The notes beneath the pieces are model-generated. The model did not search any database and was not told the DNA's origin. It saw only the letters and a list, made by a program, of their open reading frames with translations. Shown here one piece after another: positions 8,896 to 16,502 of a stretch of 40,242 nucleotides of DNA (its first letter is position 1; each line of letters starts with the position of its first letter). Both the position numbers and the translations under genes were made by a program. Source of the DNA: Novosphingobium sp. Rr 2-17 (GTDB taxonomy: Bacteria; Pseudomonadota; Alphaproteobacteria; Sphingomonadales; Sphingomonadaceae); assembly GCF_000272475.1 (NCBI RefSeq), contig NZ_AKFJ01000019.1, positions 1-40,242 on the forward strand, given 5' to 3'.

Positions 8896-9642
8896 GGTTT
8901 CCGTTTAAGCGGCTCGATCGTCGCAGGGCAATCGCAAAGCATGAGCCTGTGCATAGGTAAATTTCCGCTTATAGTCATTGTGCGCGGAGGGGGGCCCCGT
9001 TGGCGGAAGTTTCGAGCTATGCCGAAATCGACCTGATCGTCGCAGATTAGTTCGCGGTGCTTCAGGACGAACCTGCGGGCCGTATATTCGTGAAGGCAGA
9101 GCGACACCGAGCACTTTAAGTTCGCACCTGCCTGAAACCGGACTGTCCGCAGATCGACACGGAAAATCTGCGTCTGGATGTCGTATAAGGGTCGATACCT
9201 GCCCAGGCGCTGAACGCTTTGCTTTCGGAGGAAAACGTCGATCGTTTGGCACCGAGAGTCGACCGTGGGACGACCAATTCTGGCCGATTGCGGAAAGTCC
9301 GGTCTGGAGAGCGAGCGCGACTATAGTTGCCGTTCTCACGCTGACAGTAGCCGACCAAAGTCGACCGATAAAATCCACATCGATGAACGCCTGTTCCCGA
9401 CAGAGCCTACCGTTGGTCTCTCACGAGAGCACATCAACGCGATGAAGCTGCCATCAAAGGCCCCGCTCGGAAGGTTTTGGGGGCGGACCTGCACTTCTCT
9501 TTCCTGGACCGGCGCGCCAGCGCGGCAAGACAGGAACGCCGCACCCGTTCCTGCTGCGGACGCAATCAAGCCGTGCGCGTCGCGTCATCCCCGCCTATGA
9601 CTGAGCGCGATCCTGAGCGGCCAACCCCACTAGCGGGGTCGG
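8896..9642. other. Long spacer between restriction-modification and caspase genes
   Basis: About 750 bp with no convincing gene on either strand. Several frames are open, but they lack ribosome-binding sites and have no recognisable domains. Words such as GCGGAAAGTCCGG and GTCGACCGTGGGACGACC recall the decayed spacer sequence elsewhere in the island. I looked here specifically for a gasdermin-like or toxin partner of the caspase gene and found none. Confidence 0.5.
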
Positions 9643-11205
9643 TCACCCGCCGTCTGGCAACGACTTAGAGTTAGGCGCGGCGCCCGGCTCCACTTCGTCC
9701 TTCACTGCCGATGGCTCCGGCCACCGCGTGGCGATCCGGCGCCGGGTGGCATCGGTGAACTCTTGTAAGACACGTCTTCCTATTTGGGCGATGGCCGCGT
9801 CATCGCGGATGGCCACGCCAGCGTTGGACCACTGCAACACCGTTGCGTTAGGCACTGCGGTCTCCCAGTCGGAGTAGTGGAAATTGCGCAGTGCCCAAAA
9901 GAGCTGGATCTCGCTGCGTGACGCCACGATTAAGACGAGGCATTCCTCGGGCGTCAGTGCCAGCGACTTGGGCTCTAGGCGGATAGTGACTGCGTGGAAG
10001 GGCACGGCAGCTGTGACGCGGTAGCCGGAAACGACCTGCCTTGTAGCGTCGATAACTTCAGTCTCTTCGTCCGGCAACAAAGCGGCGCCTAGACTGTTTT
10101 GCCACGACGAGAATATCGAATTTCTCGAGCGCTTCTTCGGGACACGTTTCTTGTATTTCTCTATCCGATAGGTCGGCACAGCGAAGAATTCATTTGAATT
10201 AAGCTTCTCTAGCCAAGTTCCCACGGTCTCCGTGCCGTCCGGCAATTCATCCGACCGCGTGGCAGTAATCGAGTAAAGTTCGATCAATTCTTGGTCCAGG
10301 GAGCCGCTCTCAAAAATTTTCGCAAGAATTTCGAAGGCTTCGATCGCTTGTTGGCGCGTGCTGTAGCCTTTCTCGACCTGCTTTACCCGCTCCGTTAACG
10401 ATAGCGGCTTGCTCAGGTGCCTTTTTGATGGATTTGCCGGTGGCGTGAGTTCCGGGGTTGGCGCAGGTGCGGGGACGAAATTCTCGACCAGTGCCTTCAT
10501 CTGCGGAGATGACTCGCAAAAAATTGCGGTGAAGTCTGCCTGCGTAACGAAGTGCGGCGTCTGCCCGCCCTGCGCCTCGAAAAAGTCGGAGGCGGCGCTG
10601 ATTAGGTCGCGATACCTTATCGATCCGTCGACGTCGCGACCGATCGCGATCAGCAAGCTTTTGGTGAAGGCGCTCAGCTCGCCGGTAGTCCACGATTGTT
10701 CGTCTCTTTGCGAAGAATAAAGGAAGTAAACTTCCTTAAATCCGAATTGAGAAGACTTAAGGTATTCACCAAGATCATCATCACTCTTGATGTAGTTGGA
10801 GCCAGAGTAGCATGCGTCTACAATTTTCACGAACAGTGTGGGGGCGAGACCCCTGATCAGTCCGTCGAGCTCTGAGTTCGTCAGCCCCGTCTGGTTGCGG
10901 GAGGAGGCCTCGTAGTCCGACAGAATATGGTAGAACTCGTTGCCAACGAACTCCCCGTGGCCGCTGTAGTAGAATACGATCTCGTCGACCGCCTGTCCCT
11001 TGTAGCGGTTCACCAAATCCGTGATTGCGGACTTGACGGCCCGGCTCGCGGTCTTCTCGCGCGTCGACAGGGTAAGGATCTCGTCGAAGCGGCTGGTTTG
11101 CCGCAGTACCGCCTCGAAAGCCTCGCCGTCCTTGGAGCAGGCCTTCAGGCTCGCGAAGGGCGGAAGGTTGTCGCTGACTGCGATGATGATACCAAGACGA
11201 GCCAA
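9643..11205 (-). CDS. Caspase-like (peptidase C14) protein with unknown C-terminal domain
   Basis: A 520-residue protein. Residues ~1-235 form a caspase/metacaspase fold with the catalytic dyad intact: His83 in VFYYSGHGEF and Cys132 in KIVDACYSGSN. A Pro-rich linker (about 243-260) leads to a basic C-terminal region of ~260 residues that I do not recognise. It includes a Lys/Arg-rich stretch (EKYKKRVPKKRSR). Bacterial caspase-like proteases act in abortive-infection and cell-death defence, where an attached domain senses the trigger or holds the substrate. The start is TTG with GGAG 8 bp upstream. It lies in the defence island, 747 bp from the restriction-modification gene and next to the integrase. 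No gasdermin or nucleotide cyclase gene is adjacent, so the protein may work alone or on a distant substrate. Confidence 0.87.
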   Translation of the reverse strand: MARLGIIIAVSDNLPPFASLKACSKDGEAFEAVLRQTSRFDEILTLSTREKTASRAVKSAITDLVNRYKGQAVDEIVFYYSGHGEFVGNEFYHILSDYEASSRNQTGLTNSELDGLIRGLAPTLFVKIVDACYSGSNYIKSDDDLGEYLKSSQFGFKEVYFLYSSQRDEQSWTTGELSAFTKSLLIAIGRDVDGSIRYRDLISAASDFFEAQGGQTPHFVTQADFTAIFCESSPQMKALVENFVPAPAPTPELTPPANPSKRHLSKPLSLTERVKQVEKGYSTRQQAIEAFEILAKIFESGSLDQELIELYSITATRSDELPDGTETVGTWLEKLNSNEFFAVPTYRIEKYKKRVPKKRSRNSIFSSWQNSLGAALLPDEETEVIDATRQVVSGYRVTAAVPFHAVTIRLEPKSLALTPEECLVLIVASRSEIQLFWALRNFHYSDWETAVPNATVLQWSNAGVAIRDDAAIAQIGRRVLQEFTDATRRRIATRWPEPSAVKDEVEPGAAPNSKSLPDGG

Positions 11206-11660
11206 GTTTAAACTCCGAAGATTCGGAATGGGCGGTATGGTCTCGGTAGTGATAACACAACACCTTATCCCGAGGTTTCGCGTATGATTGCCAACATAAC
11301 TTGCGGCGTATCCCCGGTCTTGGTCAATTCTCGTACTAGTTTCGCGCCGATTGGATGTACGGCAGCTTTGTTTCAGGCCGGATCATAGCTGAAGGTCGGC
11401 TTCCTAGCGCTGGAAAGTGGGAGCCGAACGGCGACAGTGGGCGCGTTGCCGACGGGCTGCTTAATTCTGTTCGAGCATTTTGTGTGGCGGCAAAATCTGA
11501 CTAGGCTTGATTGCAGCCGAATCACTGCGTTTCCCTGTCCGTGGCAGACCAACTACAGCCAAAGATTCCCGGGCGCCGGCTGGGGGCCTAAAATTTGCTG
11601 ATCTTAAGCAAGCGCCTGATTTAACAATATAAATATCGCTCAGTTAAATTCCCGCTACCC
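11206..11660. other. Spacer upstream of caspase gene
   Basis: About 455 bp without a recognisable gene. It must contain the promoter for the leftward caspase gene. It also carries a GGTCGGCTTCC / GGGAGCCGAACGG pair near 11395-11436, similar to the decayed spacers elsewhere in the island. An AT-rich patch lies near 11620-11645, just after the integrase stop. Confidence 0.45.
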
Positions 11661-12908
11661 TCACGAAGCGCTGTGGCCGAAACGAGGTCTTATGATTTTG
11701 GCTCCGCTGCGCAATTGGTCGATGTGATCCGACCAGTGCTGCATCATCCTCGCCCGCTCGGCCCAATACTGCCCGCGGGCATATGCCCGCCGGATGGAGT
11801 TGCCGTCTGCATGAGCCAACTGGCGCTCGATCGCATCCGGATTCCAGATCCCCATTTCGTTGAGCAGGGTTGCCGCCAAGGCTCGAAAGCCGTGTGCGGT
11901 CATCTGATCCTTCGCGTACCCGAGCCTTCGGAGCGCGGCGTTGAGGGTATTGTCGGACATTGGTCGAGACAGGGACCTCAATGACGGGAATAAGAATTGG
12001 CTGTAATTCGCGTCATGCTCGATTTCGCCGAGAATCTCGATCGCTTGAGCGGTCAAGGGCACGGAATGCGCGACGCCCATCTTCATCTTGTGGCCGGGAA
12101 TGGTCCATACCTTCTTATCCAGATCGAATTCCTTCCATTCGGCCCAGCGAAGCTCACCAGGGCGGACGAAGACGTGCGCGATCAGCCGGAGCGCTGTTCG
12201 GGTAAGGGGCATTCCATCATAATCGTCGATGGCCCGCAGCAGGGCCCCTGCTTCATCAGAGGTGGTGATGGCTGCCCGGTGTTTTGTCTTCGGCGTGATT
12301 AGGGCCCCGCGTAGGTCAGCCGCGACGTCTCGCCCCGCCCGGGCACTAACAATAGCGTAGCGAAATACCTGACTGCATGCGGTTCGGATGCGGTTTGCGG
12401 TATCGTACCGTTTCGTCGCCTCGACTTTCTTGAGGGCAAGTAGCAGTTCCGGCGCTGATATCTCGCCTATCGGACGCCTGCCGATCGATGGATAAATCTT
12501 GCCTAAAAGCCAGCGCGCCTTCTTGACGGTCATGGGGGCGGCGCCTTCGGTTTCGATCTTGGCGATCCACTCATCCCCAATGGACTGGAAGGTGCTGCCT
12601 GCGGCTAGCGATTTCGCGATCTTTTCGAGCCTCGCCTGTTCAAGCGGATCGATGCCTCTGACTAGCAGGCGCCGCGCCTCTAATAGCATGTCGCGTGCTT
12701 CACTTAGCATGACTTCTGGCCAGCGACCGAAGCACAAGGTACGCTGTTGGCCTTCGAAGCGGTAATTCATCCGCCAGTAGCGGACCCCGCTTGGCTTGAC
12801 CAAAAGGTAGAGCCCATCTCGGTCGGCCAGCTTGAATGCCTTGTCCTTGGGCCTGGCGTTCTTGACCGCGATTGCGCTAAGCCCTTTTGTTCCTGTCGTC
12901 TCTGCCAT
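11661..12908 (-). CDS. P4-type tyrosine integrase
   Basis: A site-specific recombinase of the DUF4102/P4 integrase family, about 415 residues from the preferred start. The N-terminal arm-binding domain (residues ~8-90) has the family's LPDRDGLYLLV-like sequence (KLADRDGLYLLVKPSG). The C-terminal catalytic domain shows Arg in VRPGELRWAEW, the H-x-x-R pair in TAHGFRALAATLL and the tyrosine region IRRAYARGQYW. The frame stays open to 12956, but the Met at 12908 (MAETTGTKGLS) begins where the family usually starts. The gene sits beside the 3' end of tRNA-Cys, the standard target for this family. It is the island's integration and excision enzyme. Confidence 0.93.
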   Translation of the reverse strand: MAETTGTKGLSAIAVKNARPKDKAFKLADRDGLYLLVKPSGVRYWRMNYRFEGQQRTLCFGRWPEVMLSEARDMLLEARRLLVRGIDPLEQARLEKIAKSLAAGSTFQSIGDEWIAKIETEGAAPMTVKKARWLLGKIYPSIGRRPIGEISAPELLLALKKVEATKRYDTANRIRTACSQVFRYAIVSARAGRDVAADLRGALITPKTKHRAAITTSDEAGALLRAIDDYDGMPLTRTALRLIAHVFVRPGELRWAEWKEFDLDKKVWTIPGHKMKMGVAHSVPLTAQAIEILGEIEHDANYSQFLFPSLRSLSRPMSDNTLNAALRRLGYAKDQMTAHGFRALAATLLNEMGIWNPDAIERQLAHADGNSIRRAYARGQYWAERARMMQHWSDHIDQLRSGAKIIRPRFGHSAS

Positions 12909-13069
12909 TGATGGACCTCCGAGAATCACCGGAAAGGAGTCCATCATCCGGACCATCAGGGGGTACGGATGCGGCCAAATCTGTCCGGATCGTTGCGGAG
13001 ATTATAACACCAAAAACGGCGGAAAACAGCCATTCTCCGGACGTGCACGGACGCCTCTGGAGAGGGAAA

Positions 13070-13110
13070 TGGAGGCCCGAGCCGGAATCGAACCGGCGTG
13101 CGAGGATTTG
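13070..13110. other. Predicted island attachment site (tRNA 3' end)
   Basis: P4-type integrases recombine within the 3' half of tRNA genes, and the integrase gene starts about 160 bp from this end. The core should be part of the T arm and acceptor stem. I found no second copy of this segment inside the window, so the other junction must lie to the left of position 1. Confidence 0.55.
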
Positions 13111-13143
13111 CAGTCCTCTACGTAACCACTCCGCCATCGGGCC
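13070..13143 (-). tRNA. tRNA-Cys (GCA)
   Basis: A full cloverleaf reads on the minus strand. The acceptor stem is GGCCCGA with TCGGGCC, the anticodon stem is GAGGA/TCCTC around CTGCAAA (anticodon GCA), and the T arm is GCCGG-TTCGATT-CCGGC. The CCA end appears to be encoded (13070-13072). The 3' end faces the integrase gene, so this tRNA is the attachment site of the island. Confidence 0.95.
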
Positions 13144-13283
13144 TTCCGTGTGGTGGAATGGGCGCCTAGCAACGGATGGTGCTGCGCGCAACCGCCTTCT
13201 CTACTTGGTGCGCGCCAAGCCAGGATCTTGGCGCATCGGCAACCTGGGATGATCTGGGCCATTCCTCTGCGACAGATACAGTC

Positions 13284-13388
13284 TAGAGCAAGTTCCGATC
13301 CGATCGCATCGGCTCGGTTGCTCTAGCCTTTTGTTTCTCCGCGTTTTCCGAGTCAGCAGGTGATTCCACCTGCTTCGAAAACGCTCTA
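13284..13388 (+). repeat. 105-bp interspersed repeat, copy 1
   Basis: Begins TAGAGCAAGTTCCGATCC and ends TTCGAAAACGCTCTA. The termini TAGAGC/GCTCTA are inverted relative to each other, and an internal hairpin (CAGGTGATTCCACCTG) lies near the right end. It is closely similar to copies 2 and 3 on the other side of mobA. It ends 42 bp before the mobA start. Confidence 0.85.
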
Positions 13389-13430
13389 TGTTCGTGGTCC
13401 TGCCTCTTTCGGCTTATGGAGACGTGCCTG

Positions 13431-13958
13431 ATGATTTTGGGAGCAGTGCTAGCCGGTGGGACCTCAAGCCGTTTCGGCAGCGACAAGGCGATGGCCGAGA
13501 TCGACGGGCATACTTTGCTGGCGCTGGCGGTCGATGCGTTGTCGGGGTGGTGCGAGCATGTCGTGGTCGTGGGCAGGCCGACCGCGCCGGCGCCGACGCT
13601 GCCCGACTGGCCGCGCGAAGGGATGGGGCCACTCGGGGGACTGGCGGCGGCCCTGCATCATGCGGTGGACGAGGGCTATGAGGCCGTCTTGAGCTGTGGC
13701 GTCGATTCGGCGCAACTACCTGAGGAACTGCTGCGGGTGCTGGGGCCGGCTCCTGCTTGCCTGGCGGCACAGCCGGTCATCGGGTTGTGGCCGGCGTCGA
13801 GCCTACCGGCGATCGAGGCGCTGTTGCATAGCCAGGATCGCCATTCCATGTATCGCTTCGCCGAACTGATCGGTGCGCGGCGGATCGAGACCGAGCAACC
13901 GGTTGGCAATATCAATACGCCAGGTGATCTGGAGGCTATCGCGAAAGGGCGCAGTTGA
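13431..13958 (+). CDS. mobA: Molybdenum cofactor guanylyltransferase MobA
   Basis: MobA transfers GMP from GTP to Mo-molybdopterin to make the guanine-dinucleotide cofactor used by DMSO-reductase-type enzymes. The protein is about 175 residues from the Met at 13431. It carries the nucleotide-binding signature GAVLAGGTSSRFGSDKA at the N-terminus, MGPLGGLAAAL near residue 65, and the C-terminal NINTPGDL motif that is very characteristic of MobA. The frame also contains an earlier ATG (13416), which adds five residues. The start at 13431 places the Rossmann strand at the usual distance. The gene stands alone, flanked on both sides by copies of the ~105-bp repeat. Confidence 0.92.
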   Translation: MILGAVLAGGTSSRFGSDKAMAEIDGHTLLALAVDALSGWCEHVVVVGRPTAPAPTLPDWPREGMGPLGGLAAALHHAVDEGYEAVLSCGVDSAQLPEELLRVLGPAPACLAAQPVIGLWPASSLPAIEALLHSQDRHSMYRFAELIGARRIETEQPVGNINTPGDLEAIAKGRS

Positions 13959-13991
13959 CGCGCAACGCCTGCCGCCTCGTTAGCGGGCGGT

Positions 13992-14096
13992 TAGAGCGTT
14001 TTCGAACCATATGGAATCATCTGGGCCTTGGAAAAACGCGGTAAAACAGGAATCTTGAGCGATCGGTCTGATGCAATCGGAACGGATTTCGCTCTA
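13992..14096 (-). repeat. 105-bp interspersed repeat, copy 2 (inverted)
   Basis: Begins TAGAGCGTTTTCGAACC. It matches the reverse complement of copy 1 along its length, but with the internal hairpin arms diverged. It abuts copy 3 head-to-head, sharing CTCTAGA at 14093-14098, so the two form an inverted pair of about 208 bp that could fold into one long hairpin. Confidence 0.8.
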
Positions 14097-14199
14097 GAAC
14101 AGGTTCCGATCCGGTTGCATAGGTTCGGTTGCGCTAGTCTTTTGTTGCACCGCGGTTTCCGAGACAGCAGGTGATTCCACGTGCTTCGAAAGCGCTCTA
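14095..14199 (+). repeat. 105-bp interspersed repeat, copy 3
   Basis: Same orientation as copy 1: it begins TAGAACAGGTTCCGATCC and ends TTCGAAAGCGCTCTA. Its last three bases (14197-14199, CTA on the plus strand) form the TAG stop codon of the regulator gene to the right, so the element boundary coincides with the end of that reading frame. Confidence 0.85.
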
Positions 14200-14994
14200 G
14201 TGTTTCCAGAGCTGGAGGGCTGCGGGCGTCGGCATTTCCGGGAGCATTTCCAAGGCGGGTGAGAGCACGGGATCGTAGTTTTCGGAAATATCGGCGAATA
14301 CCTCCTTGGGAGCGACCAAGCGGTAGCCTCCGAGGCTGACCGTCTCGATGATCCCGTCCAAACCTACGAAGCTCAGTTTGCGGCGCAGGCGAGACATGTG
14401 GACGGCGATGCTGTTGGTTTCGGGCACGAAGCCCATTTGCCAAACGTCGCGGATCAGGGCTTGTTTATTGACCGCTTCGTTCGGCGTATCGGACAAGCGC
14501 CAGGTTAGCGCGAATTCGCGCGGATTGAGATTGAGGGGCGTGCCCCGGAAATACGCCTCGCGCGCCATAAGATCGAGTTGGAGATCGCCCAGTTTACGTC
14601 GACGCGGGAGCCAGCGGACCAGTTGCGCGACGCGGTCGGCCCGTGCGTCCAGTTCGACCATGTCGATATCGTGACCGATCACGTCGCCAAACCCCATCCT
14701 GAGCAGCGAGGCGCGCTGATCCGGGTCTTCGATGCCCAAAATCAGGACAAGCCGGCGGCTCTCTGAGCTTAGGGAACTGACGATCTGCATCCAGCCTGTG
14801 CTATCTCCGCTAGCCAGGACAAGACCGATGCCGGCCGCCGGCGGTGCGCCGGCTTCCAACTGAATCCAATTGCACCGCCTGAGGTCGAACTCATGGGGAA
14901 TTCGCTGGTGCGCAAGCCACCGAAAGCCCAACTGCGCCCCTGTAGCGAAGTCGCGTTGTGCTGTGTTTGTCCCGCCATTCTGATCCGCATCCAT
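14197..14994 (-). CDS. OmpR-type winged-helix regulator with degenerate receiver
   Basis: A transcription regulator of about 265 residues. The C-terminal ~110 residues form a Trans_reg_C winged helix (LNPREFALTWRLSD, then NSIAVHMSRLRRKL and the closing SLGGYRLV). The middle resembles a receiver domain (VLILGIEDPDQRASLLRMGF) but lacks clear acidic and phospho-acceptor residues, so control by phosphorylation is doubtful. The frame is open to a GTG at 15117, which would overlap alaC by 23 bp. I prefer the ATG at 14994 because a tandem-repeat operator and palindrome lie between the two. It is probably autoregulated through that site. The stop codon coincides with the end of repeat copy 3. Target genes are unknown. 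Confidence 0.75.
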   Translation of the reverse strand: MDADQNGGTNTAQRDFATGAQLGFRWLAHQRIPHEFDLRRCNWIQLEAGAPPAAGIGLVLASGDSTGWMQIVSSLSSESRRLVLILGIEDPDQRASLLRMGFGDVIGHDIDMVELDARADRVAQLVRWLPRRRKLGDLQLDLMAREAYFRGTPLNLNPREFALTWRLSDTPNEAVNKQALIRDVWQMGFVPETNSIAVHMSRLRRKLSFVGLDGIIETVSLGGYRLVAPKEVFADISENYDPVLSPALEMLPEMPTPAALQLWKH

Positions 14995-15043
14995 GCCGTG
15001 AGGGTGACGCGGATCAGATAGGCGGTGCAACTGGCATATTCTT

Positions 15044-15082
15044 ACAGGGATCCCTGTATTTGTCCTTACAAGGGCTGTATTT
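15044..15082 (-). promoter_or_regulatory. Tandem CTGTATTT operator with palindrome
   Basis: Two identical CTGTATTT octamers (plus strand 15054-15061 and 15075-15082) are spaced 21 bp apart, two helical turns. This is the usual geometry for OmpR-family dimers. The left one overlaps a perfect 14-bp palindrome ACAGGGATCCCTGT (15044-15057). It lies just upstream of the regulator's preferred start and a few bases after the end of alaC. Confidence 0.5.
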
Positions 15083-15094
15083 ATACTAAATATC

Positions 15095-16294
15095 TCAAAT
15101 GGCGGGAGTATTGACACCCATTGAGATGAGGTAGCGCTTCACGTTGCGGGCGGCCTGGCGCAGGCGCTGTTCGTTCTCAACCATGGCGATGCGGACGAAA
15201 CCTTCGCCGTCCTCGCCATAGCCAACGCCTGGCGCGACTGCGACTTCGGCATGGGTGAGCAGCTGCTTGGAGAATTCCAGGCTGCCCATCTCCTTGAGCG
15301 CGGGGGGCAGGGGAGCCCAGGCGAACATCGAGGCCTTGGGGCTGGGGATTTCCCATCCCGCGCGACCGAAAGCTTCGACCAACACGTCGCGGCGCTTCTG
15401 GTAGAGTTTGCGGTTCGCCTCGACGATGTCCTGCGGCCCGTTGAGTGCGGCACAAGCAGCGGCTTGGATCGGCGTGAAGGCGCCATAATCGAGGTAGGAC
15501 TTCACCCGCTTGAGCGCGGCGATCAAGTGGGCGTTGCCGACCGCAAAGCCGACGCGCCAGCCGGCCATCGAGAAGGTCTTGCTCATTGAGGTGAATTCGA
15601 CCGCCACGTCCTTGGCGCCCGGCACTTCCAGGATTGAGCGCGTCGGGTTGCCGTCGAAATACAGCTCCGAATAGGCAAGGTCGGACAAGATCCAGACCTT
15701 GTTCTCCTTCGCCCAGGCGACGAGGCGTTCATAGAAGGCCAGATCCACCGTCTCTGCTGTGGGGTTGGACGGATAATTGACGATCAGGATCGACGGGCGC
15801 GGCACGGTAAAGACCATCGCCCGGTCGAGCGAGCGCCAGTAATCCTCGTCCGGCGTGGTCGGCACGGAACGGATCGTGGCGCCGGCGATGATGAAGCCGA
15901 ACGTGTGGATCGGGTAGCTGGGGTTGGGCGCGAGCACCACGTCGCCCGGGGCGGTGATCGCGGTGGCAAGGCTGGCGAGCCCCTCTTTCGAGCCCATCGT
16001 CATGACCACTTCGGTCTCGGGATCGAGATCGACGTTGAAGCGGCGGCCGTAGTAGTTGGCTTGCGCGCGGCGGATGCCGGGGATGCCGGAACTGGCGGAA
16101 TAACCGTGGGCGTCGGGCTTTTGGGCCACTTCGCACAGCTTTTCGATGACGTGCGCCGGCGGCGGCAAGTCAGGGTTGCCCATGCCCAGGTCGATGATGT
16201 CCTTACCGGCCTGACGCGCCGCGTGCCGCATCGCGTTGACTTCGGCGATGACATAGGGCGGCAGTCGCTTCATGCGGTAGAACTCTTCGGACAT
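15095..16294 (-). CDS. alaC: Aminotransferase AlaC-like (class I/II, PLP)
   Basis: A 399-residue fold-type I aminotransferase. It has the substrate-binding LGMGNPDLPPP segment near residue 40, NYPSNPTAE near 175, and the PLP lysine in SMSKTFSMAGWRVGF near residue 240. Length and motifs match the AlaC/LL-diaminopimelate aminotransferase-like group that interconverts alanine and pyruvate with glutamate. In sphingomonads it is usually annotated as alaC. The ATG is preceded by AAGG at the normal distance. It is divergent from phaC. The exact substrate is inferred from family membership. Confidence 0.88.
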   Translation of the reverse strand: MSEEFYRMKRLPPYVIAEVNAMRHAARQAGKDIIDLGMGNPDLPPPAHVIEKLCEVAQKPDAHGYSASSGIPGIRRAQANYYGRRFNVDLDPETEVVMTMGSKEGLASLATAITAPGDVVLAPNPSYPIHTFGFIIAGATIRSVPTTPDEDYWRSLDRAMVFTVPRPSILIVNYPSNPTAETVDLAFYERLVAWAKENKVWILSDLAYSELYFDGNPTRSILEVPGAKDVAVEFTSMSKTFSMAGWRVGFAVGNAHLIAALKRVKSYLDYGAFTPIQAAACAALNGPQDIVEANRKLYQKRRDVLVEAFGRAGWEIPSPKASMFAWAPLPPALKEMGSLEFSKQLLTHAEVAVAPGVGYGEDGEGFVRIAMVENEQRLRQAARNVKRYLISMGVNTPAI

Positions 16295-16502
16295 TGGACC
16301 TTTCCACTTACTTTTGTGCGCGAAACGTATGCGCAGGAGTAATCAAAGCCCCTTATCAGGCTTTGCCGTGCCGGGAAGCCCGTGTTTCAAACAGGGGCGG
16401 TGTTTCGATCAGGCGTTTCAGCGAGCGGCTGGGCTATATTCGCTCGACAGCGCGGGCCGGGGGCGGCAAACCGGGCGCGACCCAAGGAGAGAGCGCCGAC
16501 GC

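Noticed and set aside
8896..9642. A gasdermin or toxin partner for the caspase gene
   Set aside because: Several short frames are open, but none has a ribosome-binding site, hydrophobic pore-like segment or recognisable domain.
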